Shown here: positions 1-9,573 of the stretch, one piece after another | Numbering within the stretch: position 1 is the stretch's first letter | Layout: each line of letters starts with the position of its first letter | Source: JAAELZ01 sp965237485 | Lineage (GTDB): Bacteria > Pseudomonadota > Gammaproteobacteria > Arenicellales > Poriferihabitantaceae | Assembly: GCA_965237485.1 (NCBI GenBank) | Contig: CBDEFQ010000009.1 | Coordinates: forward strand, 682,001-746,000 | Direction: 5' to 3' | DNA length: 64,000 nucleotides | Program-made: the position numbers and the translations under genes | The notes under the pieces: generated by a model | The model's input: the letters and a program-made list of their open reading frames with translations, nothing else | Database searches by the model: none | Told to the model about the DNA's origin: nothing

Positions 1-405
1 GAAGTTGTTAGACATCACCAGCATCAACATCGAGAAAGTAAACAGCGATATAAACGCGAAAAAGCGTTGATAAGCAGGGTCTTCATGCATATAGCCAATG
101 GTATAAACATGCACCATCAATGACACAAAAGTCACCACCACCATCATAGTGGTAGCCAACTCATCAATAAGAAAACCGATATCGAAAGATACTCCACCGC
201 TTAATGCCCAAGTGTAAATTGGCCCGTTGAACATATTGCCTGCGCGGACATCTTGATAAACCACAACCGACAGCACAAACGCGGCGAACACCGTGAGGAT
301 GGTAACCCAGTGTGCGCCCTTACGACCAATGATATGCCCCATAAAGCCCGCAACCGCCGCACCAAATAAGCACAATAATGGAATCAGAAGATAAATTGAA
401 TACAT
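1..405 (-). CDS. nuoL: NADH-quinone oxidoreductase subunit L, N-terminal part
   Basis: The last gene of the nuo operon enters from the left edge. 135 codons are visible from an ATG at 405, with no stop before position 1. The translation starts MYSIYLLIPLLCLFGAA and continues with hydrophobic helices and the motif FLIDELATTMMVVVTFVSL, typical of the NuoL/ND5 antiporter-like subunit that pumps protons in the distal membrane arm of complex I. It follows nuoK by 14 bases, as expected for the conserved K-L order. The rest of the gene lies outside the window, so its integrity cannot be judged. Confidence 0.93.
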   Translation of the reverse strand, partial: MYSIYLLIPLLCLFGAAVAGFMGHIIGRKGAHWVTILTVFAAFVLSVVVYQDVRAGNMFNGPIYTWALSGGVSFDIGFLIDELATTMMVVVTFVSLMVHVYTIGYMHEDPAYQRFFAFISLFTFSMLMLVMSNNF

Positions 406-419
406 ATCTGGCACAGCAC

Positions 420-725
420 TTATCCTTTTAAGGAATCAAGGTCAGTGACGTTAATCGTCTGACGGTTTCTAAATAACACTATTAAAATCGCTAAACCAAT
501 CGCTGCTTCTGCTGCGGCAACCGTCAAAATAAAGAACACAAAAACTTGCCCGCTTAAATCTCCCAAAAAATGCGAGAAAGCCACAAAGTTGATATTAACT
601 GCAAGCAATAGCAATTCGATCGACATTAATATAATGAGCAAATTCTTGCGGTTTAAAAAGACCCCAATAATGCTTAAGGCAAATAAAATCGCGCTCAGTG
701 TTAAGTAGTGCGTTAAGGGAATCAT
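420..725 (-). CDS. nuoK: NADH-quinone oxidoreductase subunit K
   Basis: A 101-residue membrane protein with three hydrophobic helices, the usual NuoK length. It carries the two buried glutamates of the family, in MSIELLL (residue 37) and AAEAAIG (residue 73), which belong to the proton path of the complex I membrane arm. The ATG at 725 overlaps the end of nuoJ by four bases, so translation is probably coupled. Its place between nuoJ and nuoL confirms the assignment. Confidence 0.97.
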   Translation of the reverse strand: MIPLTHYLTLSAILFALSIIGVFLNRKNLLIILMSIELLLLAVNINFVAFSHFLGDLSGQVFVFFILTVAAAEAAIGLAILIVLFRNRQTINVTDLDSLKG

Positions 726-1336
726 ACCTTGCGCCTCTTTTCGGAGGCCATGTCCACAATGCGCAAGCGATCTTCTTTACGCACCACCACTTGCTGCGCT
801 GGGTTAACCGCTTTATTGGTCTTGGCGCGTTTGCGATGGGTCAATGCAATTGCCGCCAACATCGCCACTAATAAAATCAGCGCAGCCACTTCAAAGGCCA
901 ATACATAATCGGTGTAGATAATCCGCCCTAGGGCTTTGGTGTTGGAGTAATCCGCGGGAAGGTCCAGCGCAGGTGCTGCAAAATCAGCCGCGCTAAAACT
1001 GCCATTAAAGACAAACACCAGCTGCACCACCAAGGCTGCTGCTATAACTAGGCCGTAAGGCAAATAGCGGGTAAAGCCAGCGCGCATTGCCGCAAGGTCA
1101 ACGTCAAGCATCATGACCACAAATAAAAACAACACCATCACCGCACCGACATAAACCAGAATCAGCACGATAGCTAAGAACTCAGCTTGTAAGGTTAACC
1201 AAATTCCGGATGCTCCCACAAATGACAACACTAAAAATAAGGCAGCCTTAACCGGGTTCTTCACGGTAACCACAGCCAAAGCCGCTAATACGGATACGCT
1301 AGCAAAGAAATAAAATGTGAGCTGAATAAATGTCAT
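722..1336 (-). CDS. nuoJ: NADH-quinone oxidoreductase subunit J
   Basis: An integral membrane subunit of complex I with about five hydrophobic segments, including LVYVGAVMVLFLFVVMMLD, the conserved helix region of NuoJ/ND6. I place the start at the ATG at 1336, giving MTFIQLTFYF. A TTG three codons upstream at 1345 would touch the nuoI stop and is less likely. The C-terminus is a basic, soluble tail with a VVRKEDRLRIVD stretch. The gene overlaps nuoK by four bases. Confidence 0.95.
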   Translation of the reverse strand: MTFIQLTFYFFASVSVLAALAVVTVKNPVKAALFLVLSFVGASGIWLTLQAEFLAIVLILVYVGAVMVLFLFVVMMLDVDLAAMRAGFTRYLPYGLVIAAALVVQLVFVFNGSFSAADFAAPALDLPADYSNTKALGRIIYTDYVLAFEVAALILLVAMLAAIALTHRKRAKTNKAVNPAQQVVVRKEDRLRIVDMASEKRRKV

Positions 1337-1345
1337 AAGGACCAA

Positions 1346-1843
1346 TTAGGTGTGATACCTAGCGTCTTGCGCACGATTAGCGGCAATTGACTTTTCGTGT
1401 TTATCACCAATTTCCAACAGCTTTTGCTTGTCATACACCCGCTCGGTGCTTGGGTCTTCCATATGAAATTCATGGATATCAGTCATCACGATTGCATCAA
1501 CCGGACAAGCCTCTTCGCAGAAACCGCAGTAAATACATTTGAACATATCAATGTCGTAGCGCTTAGTACGGCGCTCACCTGTCGGCAATTCAGTCGATTC
1601 GATAGTAATCGCCAGTGCAGGGCAAACTGCCTCGCATAATTTACACGCAATACAACGCTCGGTGCCATCTTCATAGCGGCGCAGCGCATGCATGCCACGA
1701 AAACGCACCGACTTAGGCGTTTTCTCCTCAGGATACATAATCGTAGCTTTTGGCCCAACAAGATGCTTGCCAGTAACGGCCATGCCTTTAAGTAGTTCAA
1801 GCAAACCAAAAGTTTTGACGAAATTTTTAATTCTATTAGCCAT
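1346..1843 (-). CDS. nuoI: NADH-quinone oxidoreductase subunit I (two 4Fe-4S clusters)
   Basis: A 165-residue ferredoxin-like subunit that carries clusters N6a and N6b, bringing electrons to NuoB near the quinone site. Two complete 4Fe-4S motifs are visible, CIACKLCEAVCP and CIYCGFCEEACP, about 40 residues apart. Between them lies the TKRYDIDMFKC segment typical of NuoI. It sits between nuoH and nuoJ as in other proteobacterial operons. Confidence 0.97.
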   Translation of the reverse strand: MANRIKNFVKTFGLLELLKGMAVTGKHLVGPKATIMYPEEKTPKSVRFRGMHALRRYEDGTERCIACKLCEAVCPALAITIESTELPTGERRTKRYDIDMFKCIYCGFCEEACPVDAIVMTDIHEFHMEDPSTERVYDKQKLLEIGDKHEKSIAANRAQDARYHT

Positions 1844-1852
1844 CGTTAAATC

Positions 1853-2917
1853 CTATGTAAAGATAAAGCCAAACGGCGTAAAAAAACGTGCGATGGCTAT
1901 GACGGCAATCCACACTAATGTCACGGGGATTAATACCTTCCAACCCAATCGCATAATTTGGTCATAGCGATAACGCGGGAAAGTAGCGCGGAGCCACAAA
2001 AAGAAAAAGGCAACGAAAGCGGTTTTGCCGAAAAACCAAAAGAACGGTGGAATCCATGTAAATGGTGCCACATCCACCAGTGGTTGCCAGCCGCCTAAAA
2101 ACAATAATACAGTCAAGGCGGAAATCAAAATCATGTTGGCGTATTCCGCTAAAAAGAACACTGCGAAAGTCATGCCAGAATATTCAACGTGAAAGCCCGC
2201 TACAATTTCTGACTCACCTTCTGCCACGTCAAACGGTGCGCGATTAGTTTCAGCTAAACCTGAAATAAAATAAACTATAAATAGGGGAAATAAGGGCAGA
2301 AAGTACCATTGCCAAAAGCCGCCGGATTGGGCGTTAACAATGTCACCTAAATTAAGTGAGCCCGCGCACATCAAAACGCCGACTAAAGCAAAACCCATGG
2401 CGATTTCATAGGCTACGACCTGCGCCGCAGAACGCATTGCACCTAAAAATGCGTATTTAGAGTTTGAAGCCCAACCGGCGATAATAATGCCGTAAACGCC
2501 CATGGAAGTAAGCGCCAAGACGAACAACAAGCTTGCGTCGATATCCGCCAGTACCAAATCATCAGTAAACGGAATTACCGCCCAAGCGGCAAGTGCTGGA
2601 CCAATGGACAACAACGGCGCGCCCAGAAATAAATACTTATTAGATTTGCTCGGGATGATGATCTCTTTGAACATCAATTTCACCGCATCCGCGATGGGTT
2701 GCAACCAACCTTTAGGGCCGACGCGGTTAGGACCAATACGCACCTGCATATAACCAATTAATTTGCGCTCCGCAAAAGTAAAATAGGCAACGCAGACCAT
2801 TAATGGCAATACGATAGCGACGATCTTGCTCAAATTCCAAGAAAAGATTAACAACCATTCGGGCATAAAGGAGAACACCGACATAAAAGTGCTATGAATC
2901 CAATCGATCACGCGCAC
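1853..2917 (-). CDS. nuoH: NADH-quinone oxidoreductase subunit H
   Basis: A 354-residue membrane subunit with about eight helices that forms the quinone chamber at the junction of the two arms of complex I. Family signatures are visible: YMQVRIGPNRVGPKG near residue 60, the acidic loop FDVAEGESEIVAGFHVEYSG near residues 230-250, and LRATFPRYRYDQIMRLGWK near the C-terminus. The start at 2917 is a GTG overlapping the nuoG stop. A second GTG two codons later is also possible. Confidence 0.97.
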   Translation of the reverse strand: MRVIDWIHSTFMSVFSFMPEWLLIFSWNLSKIVAIVLPLMVCVAYFTFAERKLIGYMQVRIGPNRVGPKGWLQPIADAVKLMFKEIIIPSKSNKYLFLGAPLLSIGPALAAWAVIPFTDDLVLADIDASLLFVLALTSMGVYGIIIAGWASNSKYAFLGAMRSAAQVVAYEIAMGFALVGVLMCAGSLNLGDIVNAQSGGFWQWYFLPLFPLFIVYFISGLAETNRAPFDVAEGESEIVAGFHVEYSGMTFAVFFLAEYANMILISALTVLLFLGGWQPLVDVAPFTWIPPFFWFFGKTAFVAFFFLWLRATFPRYRYDQIMRLGWKVLIPVTLVWIAVIAIARFFTPFGFIFT

Positions 2918-5388
2918 ACCTCAATATCCAGAGAACCGACACCACTAAGCGCGGCTGTTTGCAGATGGCCCGCGGGGACAAAAGCGCAATTATCAGGAAT
3001 GCGCTTATCCACTGAAACAGTCAGTTCAACCGATGCCGCACCTTGACTAACTCTGGCTTTGCCGCCCTCGTTAAGCCCCAACTTTTGAATCATAGCCGTA
3101 TTCAAACCTAAGGCTGGAGCAGGGTTGTCGGTGGTTGATTGCAATGCCGCTGCGTGGCGCAATGACTGGTCAATGCGATACATTGGTGTTTCGCAAATAC
3201 GGCTAATCGAATTTTCTTCAATGCGATCAGGGATTTCTTTAAAACCCATACCGCGCTGGGAAACAATGCCTTCAAAACCAAGCACATAATCATCTTGAAC
3301 GTCTTCGATACTAACGTGGTCGAAGCCTTCAACATCCAGATAATTACCCATTACCCGCAATACTTTCCAACCCGGGCGCGCTTCACCTATCGGTTTGGCT
3401 GCTGCGCGGCTGCCTTGCACCGCACCTTCGCAATTGACGTAAGTGCCAGATTGCTCTGCATAATTTGCGGTCGGCAGTAGAATATCTGCGTAGCTCAAGG
3501 CTTCGTCACTCACATAGGCGGTGCATTGCACCACGAAATCAGCCTGTTCCATCGCTGACATCCCCATACCGCTGCGATGCATATCAAGGCCAGGCTCAAC
3601 ACCATATAACACGTAGGCTCTTAAGGCCTCTGTTTCGCTGACCATACGCCTAGCATTTAAGCCGCTGCGCGCAACCGTATCGCCATGTGGGCCACGGTGG
3701 GGCACACAACCGGCCAACCAAGCGCCTGCTGAATTGGCTTGAGGTAAGCGAACAATCTTAGCACCAGTGGCATCGGCCAGCCAATCACCAATCGCTAATA
3801 AGGTACACATCTCCGGATGGGATAAAGCGGTAGATCCAAAAATAATTGCCTTACTCTGCGCATCACTATTTAATAGCACTTGCGCTATACCCTCAGCTCC
3901 CGCAAAGTTTTCGCAGCGCTGCGCTATCTGAGCATCTAACTCAAAGCCTTTGATGCTAGCAATTTGCTTGGCCACCGCTGCCAAACTAGCAACCATTTTT
4001 TGGGGTGCAGCGATGATCTTATTGCTTAGATCAAAATGAAAATCATAATCTACGCTGTTAATCGCACTGATATTTGCGCCGTTTTTAACCGCAGCTTGAC
4101 GCATAAACAAGCCTAGTATTGGCTGCTCTTTGCGAATATTGGAACCCACCAACAACGCTGCGTCTAGCTTTTCAAATGCGCTGATTTCGATCTCAGAGCC
4201 TGGATACGCTGGCACTTGAAAATCGCCTCGGAAATCTTGCTGATGCAATCGATGATCTACATTGCTAGATCCCAATCCACGCATGAGTTTTTGCACTAAA
4301 AATAGCTCTTCAACGGTCGCCGTCGGGCTAGCCAGTGCACCGATAGATTCTTCACCACTGCGGCGAATCACTGTCTTAAGTCCAGCTGCGGCATGCTTTA
4401 AAGCGGCATCCCAATCCACTTCACGCCAGCCATGCTGGTCTTTAATCATCGGTTGCTTTAATCGGTCTTCGCATAGAGCGGACTCGTAACTATAACGATC
4501 ACGATCAGATAGCCAGCAGGTATTCACGCTGTCATTTTCACGCACTACGCTACGGATAATCTCCCCGCGCAAGGTTTGCACGTTGATGTTTGAACCGACA
4601 CAATCATGTGGGCTAATCGACGCATGATTTTGCAACTCCCAAGCTCGCCCGCCGTATTTAGATGGCCGCGCTGTAAGCGCACCTACTGGGCAAAGCTCAA
4701 TCACATTGCCGGATAATTCTGAATTTACTGAACTGCTCAAATACGCATCGACTTCACTGTGCTGCGAAGAAGCGACAAAGCGATTTGGCTCGTGCGTAGA
4801 TAAGGCTCCGTTTACTGGATCAAGATCATCGGTTTTGGCATCTGGGAAAGTGGAAATTTCTGAATGCTCACCGCGGCCAATCATGCCCAACTCCATTACG
4901 CCACCGATTTCCTCACCGAAGCGTACACAGCGGGTGCAATGGATGCAGCGTGTCATCCAAGTTGCGATCAATGGCCCGATATCTTCGCTGCCAACTTGGC
5001 GCTTGGGCTCGTGGAAACGAGAGTCGTTCTTTCCGTAGCCAACGGACTGATCTTGCAAAGGACATTCACCGCCTTGGTCACAAATAGGGCAATCCAGCGG
5101 GTGGTTAATTAACAAGAACTCCATGGTGCCTTCTTGGGCAGTTTTGGCAAATTCTGATTGCGTCTGTACCACCATGCCCTCCATCACCGGCGTTGCACAG
5201 GCTGGCAAAGGTTTGGGCGCGCGTTCAACTTCTACCAAGCACATCCGGCAATTTGCCGCGATGGAAAGCTTGGGGTGATAGCAAAAACGCGGAATGTGAA
5301 TCCCTGCCTGATCAGTGACCTCAATAAGCATCTGCCCCTGCTCGGCTTCTAACGTTTTACCGTCAACCGTTATGTTTACTGTTGCCAT
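2908..5388 (-). CDS. nuoG: NADH-quinone oxidoreductase subunit G
   Basis: A large soluble complex I subunit of about 826 residues from the ATG at 5388 (MATVNITVDGK). The open frame extends 19 codons further, into nuoF, and I reject that extension. The N-terminal 2Fe-2S ferredoxin part shows CYHPKLSIAANCRMC, then a His/Cys-ligated cluster and CPICDQGGECPLQDQ. The motif CIHCTRCVRF follows for a 4Fe-4S cluster, and CVGSNINVQT lies further on. The rest is a molybdopterin-oxidoreductase-like domain that has no cofactor in complex I. The gene overlaps nuoH by a few bases. Confidence 0.96.
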   Translation of the reverse strand: MATVNITVDGKTLEAEQGQMLIEVTDQAGIHIPRFCYHPKLSIAANCRMCLVEVERAPKPLPACATPVMEGMVVQTQSEFAKTAQEGTMEFLLINHPLDCPICDQGGECPLQDQSVGYGKNDSRFHEPKRQVGSEDIGPLIATWMTRCIHCTRCVRFGEEIGGVMELGMIGRGEHSEISTFPDAKTDDLDPVNGALSTHEPNRFVASSQHSEVDAYLSSSVNSELSGNVIELCPVGALTARPSKYGGRAWELQNHASISPHDCVGSNINVQTLRGEIIRSVVRENDSVNTCWLSDRDRYSYESALCEDRLKQPMIKDQHGWREVDWDAALKHAAAGLKTVIRRSGEESIGALASPTATVEELFLVQKLMRGLGSSNVDHRLHQQDFRGDFQVPAYPGSEIEISAFEKLDAALLVGSNIRKEQPILGLFMRQAAVKNGANISAINSVDYDFHFDLSNKIIAAPQKMVASLAAVAKQIASIKGFELDAQIAQRCENFAGAEGIAQVLLNSDAQSKAIIFGSTALSHPEMCTLLAIGDWLADATGAKIVRLPQANSAGAWLAGCVPHRGPHGDTVARSGLNARRMVSETEALRAYVLYGVEPGLDMHRSGMGMSAMEQADFVVQCTAYVSDEALSYADILLPTANYAEQSGTYVNCEGAVQGSRAAAKPIGEARPGWKVLRVMGNYLDVEGFDHVSIEDVQDDYVLGFEGIVSQRGMGFKEIPDRIEENSISRICETPMYRIDQSLRHAAALQSTTDNPAPALGLNTAMIQKLGLNEGGKARVSQGAASVELTVSVDKRIPDNCAFVPAGHLQTAALSGVGSLDIEVCA

Positions 5389-5398
5389 GCGTGTCGCC

Positions 5399-6697
5399 CT
5401 ATGCAGCATGCGCATTTGAAGCAGGTATTTTTGCTTCAAATTCATGTCTAAAATGTTTCAAAAAGCTCTGCACTGGCCAAGCCGCCGCATCGCCCAATGC
5501 GCATATGGTGCGCCCTTCAATGCGGTTCGCCACATCCAGCAAAGTATCAAGGTCTTGCATCGTGCCTTCACCTTTATTGATACGCTTAATAATGCGGTAC
5601 AACCAACCGGTGCCTTCGCGGCAAGGCGTGCACTGGCCACAAGACTCTTCGTGGTAGAAATAAGCCAAACGCTCAAGTACCGATACCATACAAGTCGTTT
5701 CGTCCATCACAATAACGGAGCCTGCACCGATAGCCGAACCTGCTGCCGTTAAGGAATCATAGTCCATATTTGCCGCCATCATCGCTTCGGCGGGCACCAC
5801 CGGAACTGATGATCCACCAGGAATCACTGCTTTAAGCTTGCGGCCTTTCCATACGCCACCAGCCATTTCCAACAGTTCGCCAAAAGGCATACCCATCGAA
5901 ACTTCAAAGTTACCGGGGCTTTCAACGTGACCAGAAACAGAAAATAATTTACTACCACCTGAATTTTCGACGCCCAATTCTTTAAACCATTGACCGCCTT
6001 TGCGCAAGATGGCGGGCACCGAAGCCAAGGTCTCGGTATTGTTGATTGTAGTGGGCCGCCCAAACAAACCATATTGTGCGGGAAAAGGCGGTTTAAAACG
6101 CGGCTGGCCTTTTTTACCTTCTAGTGATTCAAGCAATGCGGTCTCTTCACCGCATATATAAGCACCAGCGCCACAGTGGGTATACAACTCGAAATCAAAC
6201 CCTGAACCTAAGATATTCTTGCCCAAATACCCCGCATTACGCGCTTCTTGTATGGCTTGGTCAAAACGTTCAATCGGCTCGTTAAATTCGCCGCGGATAT
6301 AGTTATATCCTGCCGAGCAACCCATTGAATAGCCTGCGATAATCATGCCTTCAACCAGCGCATGCGGGTTAAAACGTAAAATATCTCGGTCTTTGCAAGT
6401 GCCGGGTTCGCCTTCATCTGAATTGCATACGATGTAACTGGGGCCTTCTACTTCGCGTGGCATAAAGCTCCACTTCACGCCAGCTGGGAAACCCGCACCA
6501 CCGCGACCGCGTAAGTTTCCTGTTTTCAAGCTTTCTTGTATTTCAACTTGATCGACTTTCTTTTTAAGTACTTTCTCAAGCGCTTTATAACCGTCGGCTT
6601 TTTTATAGGCTTCGATCGTCCATGGTTGTTCAACCCGCGGATCGGGCAGGCAAACATAGATTTGCTTAGCTTCAATGGCGGTTAGCTTTCTAGTCAT
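5399..6697 (-). CDS. nuoF: NADH-quinone oxidoreductase subunit F (FMN and NADH site)
   Basis: A 432-residue subunit that binds NADH and FMN and starts electron transfer into complex I. Visible signatures are the nucleotide-binding GRGGAGFPAG, the FMN region CNSDEGEPGTCKDRDI, GAGAYICGEETALLESLEG, and the cluster N3 ligands ESCGQCTPCREGT plus a distal cysteine in TICALGDAAAWP. The ATG at 6697 overlaps the nuoE stop. It ends 11 bases before the nuoG ATG. Confidence 0.97.
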   Translation of the reverse strand: MTRKLTAIEAKQIYVCLPDPRVEQPWTIEAYKKADGYKALEKVLKKKVDQVEIQESLKTGNLRGRGGAGFPAGVKWSFMPREVEGPSYIVCNSDEGEPGTCKDRDILRFNPHALVEGMIIAGYSMGCSAGYNYIRGEFNEPIERFDQAIQEARNAGYLGKNILGSGFDFELYTHCGAGAYICGEETALLESLEGKKGQPRFKPPFPAQYGLFGRPTTINNTETLASVPAILRKGGQWFKELGVENSGGSKLFSVSGHVESPGNFEVSMGMPFGELLEMAGGVWKGRKLKAVIPGGSSVPVVPAEAMMAANMDYDSLTAAGSAIGAGSVIVMDETTCMVSVLERLAYFYHEESCGQCTPCREGTGWLYRIIKRINKGEGTMQDLDTLLDVANRIEGRTICALGDAAAWPVQSFLKHFRHEFEAKIPASNAHAA

Positions 6698-7164
6698 GCC
6701 AAACTCTCCAACATTTCGTCTATGCTCTCCGGCGTGAGGTTCTCAACGTATTGTTTATTTAACTGTAGCATCGGCGCATCTGCACAAGCCGCCAAACATT
6801 CAACTTCTTGCAAACCGATATGCCCGTCAGCCGTTACCTCACCAAGTTTGATGCCTAAGCGGTTTTCAAGATGGGCGACAATGTCGTCAGAACCACGCAA
6901 CATGCATGAAATATTAGTGCAAACTTTAATGACATTCTTACCACAAGGCTTATGTTGGTACATCGAATAAAATGTGGCCACTTCGTATGCTCGCACGGGC
7001 GGTACGTCCACAACACTAGCGACATATTCAATTAATTCTTTGGTCAGATATTGGTGCTCGTCTTGGGCAATAGTTAAGGCCGCCATAATCGCAGAGCTTC
7101 TTCGCTCGAGTGGGTATTTCGCCGCTTCGACTTCTATTTGTTCTAAAGAAGTTTGGCTTAACAT
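6694..7164 (-). CDS. nuoE: NADH-quinone oxidoreductase subunit E (2Fe-2S)
   Basis: A 156-residue thioredoxin-fold subunit with the N1a 2Fe-2S cluster. The four ligands are visible as CTNISC (spacing C-x4-C) and, 35 residues on, CLAAC (C-x3-C). The ATTFYSMYQHKPCG-type region (here ATFYSMYQHKPCG) is characteristic. The start overlaps the nuoD stop by one base and the end overlaps nuoF by four, so the three genes are tightly coupled. Confidence 0.96.
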   Translation of the reverse strand: MLSQTSLEQIEVEAAKYPLERRSSAIMAALTIAQDEHQYLTKELIEYVASVVDVPPVRAYEVATFYSMYQHKPCGKNVIKVCTNISCMLRGSDDIVAHLENRLGIKLGEVTADGHIGLQEVECLAACADAPMLQLNKQYVENLTPESIDEMLESLA

Positions 7165-8417
7165 TAGCGATCCACCTCACCAAACACGATATCCTGCGTA
7201 CCAATCACCGCCACTAAATCAGAAAGCATGTGGCCTTGCGACATTTCATCTAAGGCCGCGATATGCACATAGCCAGGAGCGCGAATTTTTAAACGATAAG
7301 GCTTATTACTACCATCGGAAATGATGTAAGTACCGAATTCACCCTTTGGGTGCTCGATAGCGCAATACGCTTCACCTTCAGGTAAAACATAACCTTCAGT
7401 AAACAATTTAAAGTGGTGGATCAAAGATTCCATATCGCCTTTCACATCATGTCGCGCTGGCGGAGCCAACTTAACATCATGCGCCATAATATCACCGGGG
7501 TTAACGCGCAGCCAATCAATGCATTGCTTCATAATGTTATTTGATTGACGCATTTCTTCGACACGAATTAAGTAGCGATCATAACAATCACCGTTGGTGC
7601 CGATAGGGATAGAGAAATCTAACTTATCATACACTTCATAGGGCTGCTTACGACGTAAATCCCACTCGATTCCAGAGCCGCGCAACATCGGGCCAGTAAA
7701 CCCTAAGGCGATCGCTCGTTCACGCGTCACGATGGCGACATCTACGGTGCGCTGCTTCCAAATTCGATTATCGGATAGCAAGGTTTCGTATTCATCAACA
7801 TAGCCGGGGAAACGCTGCGTAAACGATTCTAGAAAATCAAGTAAGCTACCGTCGCGGTCACTATTGCGCTGTTTAGTTTGCTTTTCATTGAAGCGCTTAT
7901 TAACGTCATAACGTGGCATTTCGTCGGGCAAATCACGGTAAACACCGCCGGGACGATAATAAGTAGCGTGCATACGTGCACCGCTGACCGCTTCATATGC
8001 GTCCATTAAATCTTCGCGCTCGCGGAAGCAATATAAGAACATGCTCATCGCGCCTACGTCTAATGCGTGTGCGCCCAACCACATCAAGTGATTTAAAATG
8101 CGGGTCACTTCGTCAAACAACACGCGGATATATTGCGCGCGCACTGGCGGTGTCACCCCATATAGCTTTTCGATGGTCATCACATAGGCATGCTCGTTAC
8201 ACATCATCGACACGTAATCTAATCTATCCATATAACCTATGCTTTGGTTATAGGGCTTAGTCTCCGCTAATTTTTCAGTGCCGCGATGTAACAAACCAAT
8301 GTGCGTATCTGCACGCTCAATGACCTCGCCGTCCATCTCTAAAACCACGCGAAGTACGCCATGCGCAGCGGGGTGCTGCGGGCCAAAATTCATGGTGTAG
8401 TTACGTATCTCTGCCAT
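7164..8417 (-). CDS. nuoD: NADH-quinone oxidoreductase subunit D
   Basis: A 417-residue subunit homologous to the large subunit of NiFe hydrogenases, contributing to the quinone pocket. It opens with MNFGPQHPAAHGVLR, whose histidines face the quinone, and ends with the conserved TQDIVFGEVDR. It is a separate gene from nuoC rather than the NuoCD fusion of enterobacteria, which is useful for placing the organism. Confidence 0.97.
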   Translation of the reverse strand: MAEIRNYTMNFGPQHPAAHGVLRVVLEMDGEVIERADTHIGLLHRGTEKLAETKPYNQSIGYMDRLDYVSMMCNEHAYVMTIEKLYGVTPPVRAQYIRVLFDEVTRILNHLMWLGAHALDVGAMSMFLYCFREREDLMDAYEAVSGARMHATYYRPGGVYRDLPDEMPRYDVNKRFNEKQTKQRNSDRDGSLLDFLESFTQRFPGYVDEYETLLSDNRIWKQRTVDVAIVTRERAIALGFTGPMLRGSGIEWDLRRKQPYEVYDKLDFSIPIGTNGDCYDRYLIRVEEMRQSNNIMKQCIDWLRVNPGDIMAHDVKLAPPARHDVKGDMESLIHHFKLFTEGYVLPEGEAYCAIEHPKGEFGTYIISDGSNKPYRLKIRAPGYVHIAALDEMSQGHMLSDLVAVIGTQDIVFGEVDR

Positions 8418-8441
8418 GTCTATATAGTTAGCGGTTCGCTG

Positions 8442-9032
8442 TTAAACCTTATCAGTGCCCGCTGAACGTGGCACCAAAGTACGCGGCTCAATAGTAACGG
8501 GTTCGTAAATTACACGACCTTTATCTTCGTCATAACGCATCTCGACATGACCAGACAAGGGGAAATCTTTTCGAAAGGGATGACCAATAAAACCATAGTC
8601 GGTCAATATTCTACGCAGGTCTGGATGGTCACTAAAAATGATGCCAAACAAATCAAAAGCTTCACGCTCAAACCAATTCGCTACTGGCCACGCGTCGATA
8701 ATTGAATCGATTACCGGCGGCTCACCATCGACATAAGTCTTAACGCGTAAGCGCACATTGTGCTTGATAGACAACAGGTGATAAATCACCCCGTAGCGCG
8801 GCTTATCCCATTTTGTATCACTAAACTGATCAACTTCGCTGTAATCTACGCCGCAAAGGTCGATCAATTGCTCAAAGCAACAATTAGCATCATCGCGCAA
8901 TAATTGGCACACCTCTTTAATATCCGCAGGTGCTACCTCAACTGACAGCTCACCAAATGCATGCACGAAGCCATTAGATTTCTTGCCTAGACACTTCTTA
9001 ACGTGCTTTTCGAGCTGCTTTAAAGTGACCAT
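8442..9032 (-). CDS. nuoC: NADH-quinone oxidoreductase subunit C
   Basis: A soluble subunit of about 196 residues from the ATG at 9032 (MVTLKQLEKHVKK). The open frame reaches back to a TTG inside nuoB, but the ATG is better placed and has an AAGAAG-like ribosome site upstream. The family signature is present as WFEREAFDLFGIIFSDHPDLRRILTDYGF-like sequence around residues 130-160, followed by HPFRKDFPLSGH. It docks on NuoD in the connecting arm. Confidence 0.96.
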   Translation of the reverse strand: MVTLKQLEKHVKKCLGKKSNGFVHAFGELSVEVAPADIKEVCQLLRDDANCCFEQLIDLCGVDYSEVDQFSDTKWDKPRYGVIYHLLSIKHNVRLRVKTYVDGEPPVIDSIIDAWPVANWFEREAFDLFGIIFSDHPDLRRILTDYGFIGHPFRKDFPLSGHVEMRYDEDKGRVIYEPVTIEPRTLVPRSAGTDKV

Positions 9033-9051
9033 GGTAATGAGTTCTTCTTTA

Positions 9052-9534
9052 TTAAGCAGTGCGCGCAATCGTGTTGGTGCGCTTTATTTTCTTTTGTAGT
9101 TGTAATACGCCATAGATCAGCGCTTCAGCCGTTGGCGGGCAGCCCGGCACATACACATCAACTGGCACGATGGCATCACAACCACGCACCACCGAATAAG
9201 AATAATGATAATACCCACCGCCGTTAGCGCAAGAACCCATTGAGATAACCCAACGCGGTTCGGCCATTTGGTCGTAAACCTTACGTAGTGCTGGTGCCAT
9301 TTTGTTGGTTAGCGTGCCAGCGATAATCATCACATCGGATTGCCGTGGGCTAGGGCGAAAAATCATACCAAAGCGATCAAGATCATAGCGCGCCGCGCCA
9401 GCTTGCATCATTTCAACTGCGCAACAAGCGAGACCAAAAGTCATCGGCCACATTGAACCGGTGCGCGCCCAGTTGATTAAGTCGTCCAACTTTGCAGTGG
9501 CGAAACCTTCGCTTAATTGACCTTCAAGTGCCAT
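9052..9534 (-). CDS. nuoB: NADH-quinone oxidoreductase subunit B (cluster N2)
   Basis: A 160-residue subunit that carries the terminal 4Fe-4S cluster N2, the direct electron donor to quinone. The ligand motif GLACCAVEMM with tandem cysteines, GSCANGGGYYHYSYSVVRGC and the final VPGCPPTAEAL are all visible, so the cluster site is complete. It lies between nuoA and nuoC with short spacers. Confidence 0.98.
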   Translation of the reverse strand: MALEGQLSEGFATAKLDDLINWARTGSMWPMTFGLACCAVEMMQAGAARYDLDRFGMIFRPSPRQSDVMIIAGTLTNKMAPALRKVYDQMAEPRWVISMGSCANGGGYYHYSYSVVRGCDAIVPVDVYVPGCPPTAEALIYGVLQLQKKIKRTNTIARTA

Positions 9535-9573
9535 ATATGTTCTCTACTTGTGATACGACGTGTTTGGCCGGCG

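Noticed and set aside
1486..1809. 107-residue frame overlapping nuoI
   Set aside because: nuoI with two complete cluster motifs occupies this DNA; the alternative frame has no family features.
2908..5445. 845-residue version of nuoG starting at 5445
   Set aside because: The first 19 codons lie in the end of nuoF and do not resemble NuoG, whose family sequence starts at MATVNITVDGK (5388).
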